Position numbers and translations under genes: made by a program. A stretch of 64,000 nt of DNA from JBHIFB01 sp046760905. GTDB lineage: Bacteria; Gemmatimonadota; CAZMKB01. Of the stretch, positions 37,601 to 47,100 are shown one piece after another. Under the pieces are notes generated by a model. The model was not told where the DNA came from and ran no database searches. It worked only from the letters and a program-made list of their open reading frames with translations. The stretch's first letter is position 1, and each line of letters starts with the position of its first letter. The stretch is taken from the NCBI GenBank assembly GCA_046760905.1, contig JBHIFB010000002.1:1-64000 (forward strand), written 5' to 3'.

Positions 37601-38152
37601 GCCACCTCACCCATAAAGTCGTATCCACTCGGGGGAGATCTTGTTGCGAGCGCCGCAGTCGGCGATGTTGACGACGATGGTCTCATCGATATATTAGCTT
37701 CGGACGACAGGGGCTACATATACGGCTGGAAGACAGAGATGAATGCCTCCCAATCAAGAAGTTCATGGAGTCAGCTGGGCAGTGACTTCACGAGGAAGTA
37801 TGCCAATGTTGATTCCCTACTCCTTGCGATACCGAGTGAACCCCCTGTTTTTACACAAGACAGCCTCTATGTGTATCCCAATCCGTTTATTCCAAGCAAG
37901 CACAGCAAGGTGAATATCCATTTCGAAGTGGATCGTCAATTCATGGAAGCTAAAACATATATATTTGATATATCTGGAAGAAGGATCAAAGAAATCGAAT
38001 TGTTCGATAACAGCGTGAAGGAGCCAGGTGATTTCAATCCTAATTTCAGGATAGACGATCTATCAAGCGGTGTTTACATACTTGCCCTTGAGCTTAACAT
38101 GGTTGAAGGAAATAAAAAGCATTTGTACAAAAAATTCGCGATCGTGAAGTAG
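34679..38152 (+). CDS. Secreted M6-family metalloprotease with C-terminal sorting domain
   Basis: A 1157-residue exported protease. The leader is LKSIALLACLCLIFFSSTLH. The M6 (immune inhibitor A-like) zinc site VVHEYGHHLGLPDLYD begins near residue 300, giving HExxHxxGxxD. The central half holds several FG-GAP/beta-propeller-like repeats with Asp-rich loops (LADLDNDGACEIV, VLADLDRDGDIDGDN, AVGDVDDDGLIDIL) likely to bind calcium. The last 100 residues begin VYPNPFIPSK and end GVYILALEL, then KKFAIVK, as in T9SS type A sorting domains. ATG 34679 gives a good leader; 34619 lies on the HU terminator. A PorV-family gene follows. Confidence 0.88.
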   Translation: MDFRSTLKSIALLACLCLIFFSSTLHSHGVWTTGRGIHPGRLRCMGFNLESRAAKSFITGPVMMRAQQESHRVGIIRIEFQPDQDDSTTGNGLFGNLPFYHPHPDTILARQGYVVRDSTINSRSKFYYSKHIQWMREYFEATSRGLFTISDLDTVTDITPIIQLSEKMGVYGDNEDFTGNMLRFVNDSVRSADTLTTFDFARYDALLIFHAGAGEESDFGPPEEFYPGDSPRDLHSAYIPFEALREYLGEGDPDYMGIPTTSEAGETTYVRNALVVPETLIQDSVYNPSAVYLDILGVVVHEYGHHLGLPDLYDPAHPTRPAIGNFGLMGTGAYNSSARLPSEPIGWSKYYLGWVDATEVMSDTNGIELMASEGAGEKAKLIKVPISSSEYYLLENRVRDRDFNGEFEFYDVDGDNWPDLMTDGYRLPDGTFSEFDFALPGIITYPDNPKPGSGVLIWHIDNEVIRGAFDPQFNQNCINCNISRQGVDLEEADGIQHLDELYPATIDPGYGSPFDSYGGEVSGVKQALYGNLNTLFGPSTNPSSTSNLGMATNISISGFRSLTIDPSRSLVDTIVGVDISFEEKLLGFPVVLREEDQMDFEKDPGLFNGNSMALADLDNDGACEIVVVTREGDVFIIDSRGRTFPEGSADISPYISIGKTVSSSPSLGDLDGSEMHDIEIAVLTEDGDLYALLSGGPSGQDVIAQGFPVKLEGSDHRGPLCFDLDGNGTDEIITTSQAGGQLKVSVTGGDGLSQDAWPITIDEESIAIPAIYPHIISGVRADSADIILVTTDGTVYRISGRGEVLWHVSLDETVEVPPVLADLDRDGDIDGDNIAELRGDLEIVVGTVDGDVYVISSDGELLPGGPQSTGGRIRSPLAAADVNMDGYVEIVTLIEDSWDLNIYRLNDTGNALMKLRQFPKHIPVQDVSGSKPYFSSPVTADIDGAIAADQGRFSGEEILFGTKDNKLLVFDVSEATSPIKSYPLGGDLVASAAVGDVDDDGLIDILASDDRGYIYGWKTEMNASQSRSSWSQLGSDFTRKYANVDSLLLAIPSEPPVFTQDSLYVYPNPFIPSKHSKVNIHFEVDRQFMEAKTYIFDISGRRIKEIELFDNSVKEPGDFNPNFRIDDLSSGVYILALELNMVEGNKKHLYKKFAIVK

Positions 38153-38193
38153 TTACAGCTCTGTGACATTACATTATAGAAGGAGCCCGGATC

Positions 38194-39114
38194 ATGAACT
38201 CTATGACAATGAGAACGGCTTTCATGCTTCTTTTGCTCGCCTCTTTCTCAATCGATTCCGGTTTTTCCAATGACAGAACCGGCAGCGGCCTTGCCTTTCT
38301 CAGGATAGGAGTCGGGGCCCGGGCATCCGGCATGGGTGAGGCATTCGTCGCTGTGAGTGACGATGCATCAGCCACATACTGGAATCCAGCCGGATGTGCA
38401 CTCATTGAGAAGACCGAGGTGATGTTCATGAACAATTCCTTCATCCAGGACATCTCTCAGGAGTTCGTGGCGGTGGTTACGAGTTTCGGGGACTTCAAGG
38501 TGGGTGGCGCCTTCAATCTTGTCAACCTCGGCACTCTGGAGAAGCGTGATGAAACTGGAGAACTGCGTGGAGAATTCAAGCCCTTCGATCTTGCCGCCTC
38601 CTTCAGCCTGGCTTATCCCGTGATGGACTGGGTCGATGTGGGAACAAGCGTGAAAGGCGTCATGGAGGATATAGACACAGAGACCGCATACGGCGCGCTT
38701 TTTGATGTCGGTTTCATTCTGAGGTTGCCTGTGGATGGGCTGTCGGTGGGAGGAGTCGTCCAGAATATTGGCCCTGCTATAAAGTTCATAGATGTGGCTT
38801 TCGATGCTCCGAGGACCTGGCGTGGTGGAGTATCCTACGTTCGCACCATTGTCGGATTTTCAAGCCAGGTCGGTCTCGCGCTTGATCTTGTCTCTCCAAT
38901 GGACGACGATTTCCAGGTGAACGTGGGGGGGGAGGTGGAGTACAACGAAATCGTAGCGGGAAGACTTGGCTTCCGCGGTGGGGCGGACACGCAAGGCATA
39001 ACCACCGGCATCGGAGTTCGCTACAGGGGCTTTATCATAGATTATGCATATGTACCTTTCTCCGAGAATCTAGGAAACACGCATCGAATAGGGATCTCCT
39101 ACAGGTTCCGGTAA
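38194..39114 (+). CDS. PorV/PorQ-family outer-membrane protein (UPF0164)
   Basis: A 306-residue protein with a signal peptide (AFMLLLLASFSIDSGFS) and the PorV/UPF0164 opening FLRIGVGARASGMGEAFVAV, followed by DDASATYWNPAGCA. The rest is a beta-barrel-like pattern ending RIGISYRFR, with a terminal aromatic-Arg typical of outer-membrane barrels. PorV carries sorting-domain clients from the T9SS translocon to the cell-surface attachment complex. Its position 41 nt after a sorting-domain protease fits that role. AGAAGGAG precedes the ATG. Confidence 0.86.
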   Translation: MNSMTMRTAFMLLLLASFSIDSGFSNDRTGSGLAFLRIGVGARASGMGEAFVAVSDDASATYWNPAGCALIEKTEVMFMNNSFIQDISQEFVAVVTSFGDFKVGGAFNLVNLGTLEKRDETGELRGEFKPFDLAASFSLAYPVMDWVDVGTSVKGVMEDIDTETAYGALFDVGFILRLPVDGLSVGGVVQNIGPAIKFIDVAFDAPRTWRGGVSYVRTIVGFSSQVGLALDLVSPMDDDFQVNVGGEVEYNEIVAGRLGFRGGADTQGITTGIGVRYRGFIIDYAYVPFSENLGNTHRIGISYRFR

Positions 39115-39194
39115 GACCATCCCGCACCTATCCTTGTATTAGAACGCATGCCGTATTATCTTTAGAATCGAAACGGCCCTATGAGGTTCATTCT

Positions 39195-41879
39195 ATGCGC
39201 TATCCACTCCTGGATTTCGTCTCTGTAGCCGGTGTGAACGATGGAAAGTCAGATCGGATCCTTTCAAGACGGTTCCACAGCGGAGAATCTGAAGGCAAGG
39301 CTCGTAGAGGTCGTAAGTCTTTCTTGGAGCTTGCAAGAGGTGGTCTCCCCGTTGTTGGTCACGGCACCCCTTCTCCCTCTCTCGATTCATTGCTCGGAGA
39401 GTGCGGTTCCGCTTACATAGATACAGAGTGTATCTCCCGTATCCTTGTTCCGACGCTTCCCTCTTTCGAATATGAGAACGTGTGCCTGGCTCTGGGCATA
39501 CCGGCGAGAGGGGATGAGCCATTCCGTACAGGCAAACTTTTCATGAGACTCATGGAATCGGCATCTTCTCTTGACAGGAGGACGATTCTGCTCCTAACAG
39601 GTCTTTTGTCTATATCCGGTAAGACTTCTCTCGCAGCTATCATGGGCCGCTTAGCGGACTCCGCTGCCGGCCGGCCACAACATCCTGGAGTTGTGAGCGT
39701 GGAGTCGAATCTTGAAGATGTTCGAGGTGACGCGGGGGAGGTAAGCCCACTCCGGTGGCCAGAGATACTCGGTGTGCTTGGCAGGGATGGGACTCTCGCT
39801 TCGGTGATTGAGAACTACGAGGAGCGGCAGGAACAGCTCGATATGGCGAAGGCGGTTGCGGAAGCGGTGAATTCCGGGAAGATACTGCTTGCAGAGGCCG
39901 GGACAGGGACCGGGAAATCCTTTGCCTATCTCGTGCCCACAATCTTCTGGGCCGTGAATAACAGGCGTCGGGTCGTCGTTTCGACCAATACGAAAAACCT
40001 GCAGGATCAACTCTATGAGAAGGATCTTCCCTCTCTCGAGAGGGCGATGCCGCTGCCTTTCACTTACAGAATTCTCAAGGGAAGGCAGAACTATCTCTGC
40101 ATGGAAAGACTTTACGAGGTGGTCAATTCTGCCCCGTTGCTGATAAAACCCGCCGATGCCGAGAAGCTCTTACCGCTCATCACCTGGTCGAGTATGACCG
40201 AAACGGGCGACATCGCTGAGAACAGAGCCTTCGATCTACAGAAGGATAATATGATATGGCAAAAAGTGAGCTGTGACCACCGTTACTGCCCGGCCCGGGA
40301 CGATTTGAGGGGCTGCTTCCTTTCACGTGCAAGAAAAAATGCGCTTGAGTCGCATGTCGTAATCGTCAACCATGCCCTTTTGCTCAACGACATCCTCATG
40401 GACCGGACCATCCTCGGGAAATACGAGTGTCTAGTGATAGATGAGGCTCACAACCTGGAGAAAGTTGCACACGAACAGCTCGGCAGGAGTGTCAACTACT
40501 TCAGATTTCATCGTTTCTTCGACCGAGTATTCGGCGGAGAGGGTGGCGGAATCGGGCTGCTGGAACCGATTCCCGGCGGAGGGTACGTAAAATCACCCCA
40601 AGCGAGGCAGCTGATCCTGGCCTTGACTGAAAATGTGAAGAAATGTCGGCGCCGGCTCGCCGTGTTCTTCACTTCCCTCAACGAACTCCTAATGCCATCA
40701 GGCGCTGGATATGTTGAGAAAAAGAGATTCAAACCCGGGGATCGAATTTCCTCCTCTCTGACCGAGCTGGGAGAGGCTCCTCTCGAATCGCTTCGCCATA
40801 TACAGTTACAGATGGCCCGGCTATACAATGCCTTGAGCAGGGATAACGAATCAGGAAGCACCGGTGAAAGATCATACCTGAAGGAAATCAGGGGGGTCCT
40901 TGAGGAACTGACCGAAATGATCGGTGATTTCGAGTTCCTAAGCCAGGCACAGGAAGAAGACTGGGTATACTGGATTCAGGGAGATGAAACACCGGGGAGA
41001 ATGGATTTCATCTCAATCAGGTCATGCCCCATCGATGTGGCGCCATTTTTCAAGGAGATGCTCTATGAGAGCACGAAGACGGTCATCATTTCGTCGGCGA
41101 CGATATCCATCGCAGGGGATTTCTCCTTCTCTTCGAAGGTCCTGGGCGTAGATCTCATCGAGCCGCAGCGTGTGATAAATTTTTGCGGCGGCACCTCTTT
41201 TCCGCTCGATGAGCAGGTGCTTCTTTTACTTCCGACATTCATTCCATCGGTACTCGATGAGCGGTTCGTGCAATACCTGCCTCAACTGCTCGAGAGGGCC
41301 GTGAAAACTGTAAGAGGGGGCACTCTCGTTCTATTCACCTCGAGGGAGTGGCTCAAGCGTACGCAATCTGAACTGAAACGGCTTCTTGTCCCAATCGGCG
41401 TGCGGAGCATGGCACAGGGTGAAGATGGTTCCAGAGAGGTTCTGCTCGAGCGGTTCCGTGCCGGAAGCCATTCGGTTTTATTGGGTACGGATAGCTTCTG
41501 GGAAGGAGTCGATGTGCCTGGCGAGGCCCTTCAGCTCGTTATCATTGTGAGACTGCCGTTCCCTGTTCCTTCGGAGCCAATCACAGAGGCGATCTCAGAG
41601 AGGATGAGCATGGAAGGGATCAACCCCTTCACCGATTACTCACTTCCCAGAGCCGCGATCAGGCTCAAGCAGGGATTCGGCAGGCTCATCAGAAATCGGC
41701 TGGACAGGGGGGCTGTGCTAGTGCTCGATAAAAGGATTGTGGAGAAACGCTACGGTGCATATCTTAGGGAAGCTCTCGGTGTCAAGCCGGTTGTGATGGA
41801 TGACAGCGATGATCTCTTCTGTGTCCTAGGAAGATGGTGTGAAAGCTCAAATGATATAGGATGTCCTGAATACTTATAG
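39195..41879 (+). CDS. DinG-family ATP-dependent helicase with degenerate exonuclease-like N-terminus
   Basis: An 894-residue superfamily 2, XPD/DinG-type helicase. Walker A is [14 protein letters not shown] near residue 233, and the DEAH box is VIDEAHNLE near 415. A four-Cys iron-sulfur site is likely from LCMERLY, SCDHRYC and [10 protein letters not shown]-terminal motifs [20 protein letters not shown] and [15 protein letters not shown] are present. The first 200 residues resemble a DnaQ-like domain ([20 protein letters not shown]), but the usual first DxE catalytic motif is not seen. Likely unwinds DNA structures in repair or replication. Confidence 0.87.
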   Translation: MRYPLLDFVSVAGVNDGKSDRILSRRFHSGESEGKARRGRKSFLELARGGLPVVGHGTPSPSLDSLLGECGSAYIDTECISRILVPTLPSFEYENVCLALGIPARGDEPFRTGKLFMRLMESASSLDRRTILLLTGLLSISGKTSLAAIMGRLADSAAGRPQHPGVVSVESNLEDVRGDAGEVSPLRWPEILGVLGRDGTLASVIENYEERQEQLDMAKAVAEAVNSGKILLAEAGTGTGKSFAYLVPTIFWAVNNRRRVVVSTNTKNLQDQLYEKDLPSLERAMPLPFTYRILKGRQNYLCMERLYEVVNSAPLLIKPADAEKLLPLITWSSMTETGDIAENRAFDLQKDNMIWQKVSCDHRYCPARDDLRGCFLSRARKNALESHVVIVNHALLLNDILMDRTILGKYECLVIDEAHNLEKVAHEQLGRSVNYFRFHRFFDRVFGGEGGGIGLLEPIPGGGYVKSPQARQLILALTENVKKCRRRLAVFFTSLNELLMPSGAGYVEKKRFKPGDRISSSLTELGEAPLESLRHIQLQMARLYNALSRDNESGSTGERSYLKEIRGVLEELTEMIGDFEFLSQAQEEDWVYWIQGDETPGRMDFISIRSCPIDVAPFFKEMLYESTKTVIISSATISIAGDFSFSSKVLGVDLIEPQRVINFCGGTSFPLDEQVLLLLPTFIPSVLDERFVQYLPQLLERAVKTVRGGTLVLFTSREWLKRTQSELKRLLVPIGVRSMAQGEDGSREVLLERFRAGSHSVLLGTDSFWEGVDVPGEALQLVIIVRLPFPVPSEPITEAISERMSMEGINPFTDYSLPRAAIRLKQGFGRLIRNRLDRGAVLVLDKRIVEKRYGAYLREALGVKPVVMDDSDDLFCVLGRWCESSNDIGCPEYL

Positions 41880-41889
41880 GGAGGCGAGA

Positions 41890-43557
41890 ATGGAGAAGAG
41901 CACGATCGAAGCGATAAAGGCCCCTCGAGGCACAAGCCTCACGTGCAAAGCCTGGCATCAGGAGGCCGCGATGAGGATGCTCATGAATAACCTCGAAGTC
42001 GGAGAGGATCCAGAGAACCTCATCATATACGGGGGTTCGGGTAAAGCGGCCAGGAACTGGGACTCTTATCATGCAATTATTGAAAGCTTAAAGAAGCTTG
42101 AGAACGACGAGACTCTGCTCGTCCAGTCGGGCAAGCCCGTGGGAATCTTCAGGACCTTCGAACACGCGCCGAGGGTTTTGATTGCGAACTCCAATCTGGT
42201 AGGCAACTGGGCAACCTGGGATGAGTTCAGGAGGCTCGAGGCCCTCGGGCTCATCATGTACGGCCAGATGACTGCCGGCAGCTGGATATACATCGGCACC
42301 CAGGGAATCCTGCAGGGAACGTACGAAACTTTCGCTGCGGCGGCGAAGCAGCATTTCGGTGGGGATTTGAGGGGGCGTCTTCTCCTGACCGGTGGGCTCG
42401 GGGGAATGGGTGGAGCTCAACCGCTTGCCGCAACCATGAACGGGGCTGCGTTTCTCGGCATAGAGGTCGACCCGGGGCGAATTCAGAGGAGGCTCGACAC
42501 TGCCTATCTCGATATCGTGTCCCATGATCTGGACGAGGCTCTAGGGATAGTCCTCGAGGCAAAGGAGAAGAAGAAGCCGGTATCCGTTGGCCTGGTGGGC
42601 AACTGTGCCGATGTGCTGCCGGAGATAATAAGGAGGGGGATAGTGCCCGATCTCCTCACTGACCAGACGAGCGCCCACGATGAACTCAACGGATACGTAC
42701 CGGCCGGTATGCCGTTGGAGAAAGCTTTTAAACTCAGGTCACAGAACCCCGAAGAGTACCGCAAGAGGGCCTTAGATTCCATTGGCATCCATGTCAGGGC
42801 AATGCTCGAGCTGAAGCGTAAGGGTGCTGTGACCTTCGATTACGGGAATAACATCAGGGGACAGGCTCTGCGGGTCGGGGTGGCTGATGCCTTCGAGATC
42901 CCGGGATTCGTTCCCGAATACATAAGACCCCTTTTCTGCGAGGGGAAGGGGCCCTTCAGGTGGGCCGCGCTATCAGGGGAACCTGAAGACATATATGAGA
43001 CAGACCGTGTCATTCTCGAAGAGTTCAAAGAAGACGAACCGCTCGTGAGGTGGATCAAGCTCGCTCGCGAGAAGGTTGCATTCCAGGGACTTCCCTCCAG
43101 GATTTGCTGGCTCGGCTACGGCGAGAGGGCCACATTCGGTGAGAGGATAAACCATCTGGTAAGCAAGGGGGTTGTGAGGGCCCCGATCGTGATAGGCCGC
43201 GACCACCTCGACTGCGGCTCCGTCGCCTCACCCAACAGGGAGACAGAAGGGATGAAGGACGGATCGGATGCAATAGCCGACTGGCCGATACTGAACGCCA
43301 TGCTCAACGTGGCCAGCGGTGCAAGCTGGGTATCCTTCCATCATGGCGGTGGAGTGGGAATCGGATACTCGCTGCATGCCGGCCAGGTATCGGTTGCGGA
43401 CGGGACAGCTCTTGCCGCCAAGAGGCTTGAGCGGGTCCTCACAAATGACCCGGGAATCGGCATTGCCCGACATGCCGATGCCGGGTATGAGAAGGCGGTG
43501 GAAGTGGCGCGAAGAAAACAGGTTAAAATCCCCATGCTCCCAAAAGAGCGAAGCTGA
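41890..43557 (+). CDS. hutU: Urocanate hydratase
   Basis: A 555-residue enzyme converting urocanate to imidazolonepropionate, the second step of histidine degradation, with NAD+ as a bound electrophile. Landmarks include [63 protein letters not shown], the Cys-containing [11 protein letters not shown] and the C-terminal [17 protein letters not shown]. It is complete. The next hut gene, hutI, is 1.2 kb downstream past an opposite-strand gene. No histidine ammonia-lyase is in the window. Confidence 0.96.
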   Translation: MEKSTIEAIKAPRGTSLTCKAWHQEAAMRMLMNNLEVGEDPENLIIYGGSGKAARNWDSYHAIIESLKKLENDETLLVQSGKPVGIFRTFEHAPRVLIANSNLVGNWATWDEFRRLEALGLIMYGQMTAGSWIYIGTQGILQGTYETFAAAAKQHFGGDLRGRLLLTGGLGGMGGAQPLAATMNGAAFLGIEVDPGRIQRRLDTAYLDIVSHDLDEALGIVLEAKEKKKPVSVGLVGNCADVLPEIIRRGIVPDLLTDQTSAHDELNGYVPAGMPLEKAFKLRSQNPEEYRKRALDSIGIHVRAMLELKRKGAVTFDYGNNIRGQALRVGVADAFEIPGFVPEYIRPLFCEGKGPFRWAALSGEPEDIYETDRVILEEFKEDEPLVRWIKLAREKVAFQGLPSRICWLGYGERATFGERINHLVSKGVVRAPIVIGRDHLDCGSVASPNRETEGMKDGSDAIADWPILNAMLNVASGASWVSFHHGGGVGIGYSLHAGQVSVADGTALAAKRLERVLTNDPGIGIARHADAGYEKAVEVARRKQVKIPMLPKERS

Positions 43558-43862
43558 AACGTGGCCTCGGTTCGTGAAAAAGGCCGAATAATCGTGAAAA
43601 ATGACGAGTGGCCGATCGCTCGATGGGGGTGAGTGGGTGGGAAGCGATTGGGACCGAGGATTTGTTAACAAATAGCATAAGATTTTAATTTCTATATATT
43701 GTAATAAGATACTATAATTTCTTAATGTTATACTTTAAGAAGGCTTGAAATCTTCACAATCCTCCAAGGGAGGAGAGCATGCTCTCCTATCCGGCACAGA
43801 ACCTGCAATTTACAATAGAGGCTCTATGAGAAGGCCCTCAGCATGGCAGAGGGACAAGCCGT
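43558..43862. other. AT-rich intergenic region with palindrome and tiny ORF
   Basis: No conventional gene is visible. The region holds an AT-rich block at 43670-43740 with TATAAT at 43713-43718, whose -35 is poor. An 18-bp perfect palindrome, AGGAGAGCATGCTCTCCT, lies at 43771-43788. A 16-codon ORF begins at ATG 43779, with AGGGAGGAG as ribosome site, and encodes MLSYPAQNLQFTIEAL. I see no homology for that peptide. Confidence 0.35.
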
Positions 43863-43889
43863 GAGGTCCCGGTATGCGATCGGGACCTC
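43863..43889. terminator. Hairpin at the 3' end of the minus-strand VTT gene
   Basis: GAGGTCCCG at 43863-43871 pairs with CGGGACCTC at 43881-43889, a perfect nine-base stem with a nine-base loop. It lies six bases beyond the stop of the minus-strand gene. No T-run follows on either strand, so it may protect or pause a transcript rather than end it by itself. Confidence 0.45.
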
Positions 43890-43894
43890 ATTCA

Positions 43895-44545
43895 CTATCC
43901 ATGCGACCCCAGCTTCCTTACGAGAAACCTTACAGCAGAATACACCGCCGGAATGGCCACGAGGAGGATGAGTATCGTGTTCGAGACCTGATACTTTTCC
44001 CCGATAAGGGCCAGGAGGTAGTACCGGGGTGCCCTTCCCACGAACGTAGCAACCGCATAAGGGGACCTTCCATAGCCCGATGAAATCGAAAGCCATCTCA
44101 CCGGATCTACGGGAATGGGAAGAAAGTTTGTTAAGGTGAGAATCGCAAACGGAAACTGCCAGTACCACTCTCTGAATTTTAGATATAGCCTTCTTTTCTT
44201 GATTCTATCGGCGAACTTCCTTTCCGATAGGTAAGAAACGATCTGGTATTCATTGACATTCGCTATCGAGGTACCGGCTGCCCCGAGGATCCCTACAAGG
44301 ACCGGTTCATACATTCTCCCGAGCCCGATAATAACAGGGTTCGTAGGTAACGGGATGAAGGTGTTGGGAAAGGACATGTAAAGTAGAAAAAGGCCAGTCC
44401 AATGGTAGGTGCCTTCCCAATACGTTCCTACAGCGAAGAGCATGAGGCAGAAAATTCCAAAGAATGCAAAGTATACAAACAGCTCCTTCAAACCCACGGA
44501 AGAGGACCTTCCCTCGGATTGTTCCCTCGCAGCCATACTCTTCAT
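43895..44545 (-). CDS. VTT/DedA-like membrane protein
   Basis: A 216-residue membrane protein with about four to five hydrophobic segments. SFPNTFIPLPTNPVIIGLG and LTNFLPIPVDPVRWLSISSG are reminiscent of the paired Pro-rich re-entrant motifs of VTT (DedA/YqaA/SNARE-associated) proteins, and YAVATFVGRAPRYYLLALIG follows as in that family. DedA-type proteins help flip or recycle lipid carriers. The gene is on the minus strand between the two hut genes. Family assignment is by motif resemblance and is moderately sure. Confidence 0.7.
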   Translation of the reverse strand: MKSMAAREQSEGRSSSVGLKELFVYFAFFGIFCLMLFAVGTYWEGTYHWTGLFLLYMSFPNTFIPLPTNPVIIGLGRMYEPVLVGILGAAGTSIANVNEYQIVSYLSERKFADRIKKRRLYLKFREWYWQFPFAILTLTNFLPIPVDPVRWLSISSGYGRSPYAVATFVGRAPRYYLLALIGEKYQVSNTILILLVAIPAVYSAVRFLVRKLGSHG

Positions 44546-44728
44546 CGACCATCCCTTTTAAGCTTATTTCAAATGCCGGACCTTCGCTCCATTATGCATC
44601 GTCGATTTCCTCTTGTCAATGCCTGGGGACCAGTGTAAATTCGAGTCGTACAGTCTTTCCAGGGCGGTGTAAAGACCGGCCACCCGTTTGCAGGCATGAG
44701 CGTTCATCTCTTTTCCGGGAAGGTATGA

Positions 44729-46000
44729 GTGGAAAAAGAATCGATAGACCTTCTGATCACGAATGTCGGTGAATTGCTGACCATGTCGGGCGGTTTGGGC
44801 CCGAGGGGTGGGAAGGATATGGCGGAGGTGGGATTGGTCAAGGGAGCGTCTCTTTCGATCAGGAATGGGACAATATTCTCATGTGGGAGTGAGGATTATG
44901 TGCTGAGGGGGGTCGAAGGGCACACAGTGAGTGAAAATATAGATGCAGGGGGCCGATTGCTCACCCCTGGATTCATCGATCCTCATACCCATACTGTATT
45001 TGCGGGTAGGAGGGAAGGCGAATTCGAAATGAAAGTGGGTGGAGTCTCATATCAGGAAATCGCCAGGTCTGGGGGCGGGATCCTGGAAACGGTGAGACAG
45101 GTTAGGAAAGCGAGTGTCGATGAACTCGTTAGCCTCACACTGCCAAGGCTCGACATCATGTTGAGCCACGGGACAACCACAGCGGAAGTAAAAAGCGGAT
45201 ACGGCCTCACAACTGACGATGAAATAAAGATGCTAGAGGTGATAAGGAGGCTCAATGAGATTCACCCGATCGAGCTGATCCCTACCTTCCTCGGAGCCCA
45301 TGAGTTCCCGCCGGAATATCAAAACAGGCGGGATGAATACGTCGATCTGGTGGTCGATGAAATGTTGCCGGCTGTTGCATCCCTGGGTCTGGCCAGATTC
45401 TGTGATGTGTTCTGTGAGATGGGCTGGTTCGATCAAAAGCAGAGCAGAAGAATACTGACTCGAGCGAAGCAGCTCGGCTTCGATCTCAGGATCCATGCCG
45501 ATGAATTCAAGCCGAGCGGGGCAGCAGAGCTTGCCGCAGAACTCGGAGCCCTAAGTGCGGACCATCTCGTTATGGTGAGTGAGGAGGGAATGAGCGCCAT
45601 GAAGGAAGCGGGAGTTGTAGCGACGCTCCTTCCTGGAACTGTATTCTTCCTGGATCTTGATGAGAGGCCCCCTGTGGGAAGGATGAAGGAGCTCGGTCTG
45701 CCAATTGCCCTTGCAAGCGACTTCAATCCGGGGAGTTCAATGACCCAGAATATGCAGATCATCATGTCCATTGCGGCCATAATTTTGAAACTCACCCCCG
45801 CAGAGTGTTTTACAGCGAGTACAGTAAACGCGGCTCATTCACTCGGGATCGCTAAGGAGGTCGGTAGCATAGAAGTGGGGAAGTCGGCTGATCTCGTGAT
45901 CTTCGACGCTGATGACCACAGATCGATCGCCTATAACTTCGGTGTGAACCATTGCAATACTGTTATAAAGAAAGGCAAGGTGGTGTATAAGGCGGACTAA
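44729..46000 (+). CDS. hutI: Imidazolonepropionase
   Basis: A 423-residue amidohydrolase that opens imidazolonepropionate to formiminoglutamate, the third step of histidine degradation. The metal-binding GFIDPHTHTVFAGRREGEF motif is intact, as are RIHADEFKPSGAAELAAELG, SADHLVMV and ALASDFNPGSSMTQNMQ. GTG 44729 is the start, with GGGAAGG upstream. hutU lies 1.2 kb before it; formiminoglutamate-handling genes and hutH are not in the window. Confidence 0.95.
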   Translation: MEKESIDLLITNVGELLTMSGGLGPRGGKDMAEVGLVKGASLSIRNGTIFSCGSEDYVLRGVEGHTVSENIDAGGRLLTPGFIDPHTHTVFAGRREGEFEMKVGGVSYQEIARSGGGILETVRQVRKASVDELVSLTLPRLDIMLSHGTTTAEVKSGYGLTTDDEIKMLEVIRRLNEIHPIELIPTFLGAHEFPPEYQNRRDEYVDLVVDEMLPAVASLGLARFCDVFCEMGWFDQKQSRRILTRAKQLGFDLRIHADEFKPSGAAELAAELGALSADHLVMVSEEGMSAMKEAGVVATLLPGTVFFLDLDERPPVGRMKELGLPIALASDFNPGSSMTQNMQIIMSIAAIILKLTPAECFTASTVNAAHSLGIAKEVGSIEVGKSADLVIFDADDHRSIAYNFGVNHCNTVIKKGKVVYKAD

Positions 46001-46017
46001 TGGCACATTGAATGAGC

Positions 46018-46046
46018 TTGCTTTTATACCTGAGAAGTTATATTAT
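46018..46046 (+). promoter_or_regulatory. Promoter of the polyprenyl synthase-DUF4321-tatA operon
   Basis: TTGCTT at 46018-46023 and TATTAT at 46041-46046 are 17 nt apart, placing the start site near 46053. This helps choose between downstream start codons at 46061, 46076 and 46094. Confidence 0.5.
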
Positions 46047-46093
46047 AAATTGAAACCTGCTTGCAATTTTGCGGAATGCTCCGGGAGACACTC

Positions 46094-47095
46094 GTGAAAA
46101 AGAAGGACAAAGATACGGTAGTATCACTCGAGATGATCCAGGAACCTGTCCAGTGCGAACTGCTCGAGGTTCAGTCGTTCATCAGTGATCTCCTGATGAA
46201 GGAATTTTATTTTCTCGAGGATATCGCATCCCACGTGAGCAGTATGAAGGGTAAGCTCTTCAGGCCAACCCTGTTGCTCCTCGCAGGGAACCTCACCGAT
46301 GGCGATGGCAAGGACAAGAGTATGGTGTCTATGGCTGTAGTGGTGGAGATGATCCACACGGCGACTCTCGTCCATGATGATTTCATAGATAACGCAAAGT
46401 TACGCCGGGGTATCCCGACTTTGAATGACAGGTGGAGTGATCAGGTTTCAATCATCATGGGGGATTATCTTTATTCAAGGTCACTTATGGAGATGGTGAA
46501 TGTTGGTGATCTGGAAGTAATGCAAGTTATATCCGGAGCCTGCCGCAGGATTGCTCTGGGGGAAATGATGGAGCTCAATCTCACGAACAAGATATATCAA
46601 ACGGAAGAGCAGTATTACGAAACGATCAGTCATAAGACAGCGGCTCTTATCAGTGCATCCTGCGAGGCTGGAGCGCTTATCTCTGATTCAGAGTACAGGA
46701 AGAATCTGCGTAAGTACGGGGAGAACCTCGGTGTGGCCTTTCAGATCGTAGATGATATATTCGATTATACTGGAAAGAGCAATGTCATCGGGAAGGTTGT
46801 CGGCACTGATCTCAGGGAGAAGAAGGCGACACTTCCGCTTCTCCATGCTTTGAGGAGCATGGATGAGGGGGAGAAGCGATACATGGAGAATTTGTTTTCG
46901 AAGAAGGAAACCGGGCCAGAGGACTTCGTTGAAGTTTCCCGTATCATTGAGAAGCACGGCGGCTTTGAGTTTGCCATGACGCAGGCAACGTTTTTCGCAC
47001 AGGAAGCGAGGAAGGCAATCGAGGGAATCAGTCCCTCGAGATACAAGGAAAGTCTTCTGGATGCCGTAGACTATGTTGTTGAAAGGGATAGGTAG
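46094..47095 (+). CDS. Polyprenyl diphosphate synthase
   Basis: A trans-prenyltransferase of about 333 residues that builds the C35-C50 chain for quinones from isopentenyl diphosphate. The first Asp-rich motif is in TLVHDDFIDNAKLRRG and the second in FQIVDDIFDYTGKS. The GKLFRPTLLLLAG segment is the usual start of the core. I place the start at GTG 46094 because GGGAGA lies seven bases upstream; ATG 46076 and TTG 46061 are in frame. Chain length cannot be told by eye, so no symbol is given. Confidence 0.9.
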   Translation: MKKKDKDTVVSLEMIQEPVQCELLEVQSFISDLLMKEFYFLEDIASHVSSMKGKLFRPTLLLLAGNLTDGDGKDKSMVSMAVVVEMIHTATLVHDDFIDNAKLRRGIPTLNDRWSDQVSIIMGDYLYSRSLMEMVNVGDLEVMQVISGACRRIALGEMMELNLTNKIYQTEEQYYETISHKTAALISASCEAGALISDSEYRKNLRKYGENLGVAFQIVDDIFDYTGKSNVIGKVVGTDLREKKATLPLLHALRSMDEGEKRYMENLFSKKETGPEDFVEVSRIIEKHGGFEFAMTQATFFAQEARKAIEGISPSRYKESLLDAVDYVVERDR

Positions 47096-47100
47096 ATAGG

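Noticed and set aside
43771..43788. Palindrome considered as an attachment site or mobile-element end
   Set aside because: There is no second copy, target duplication, integrase or transposase in the region.
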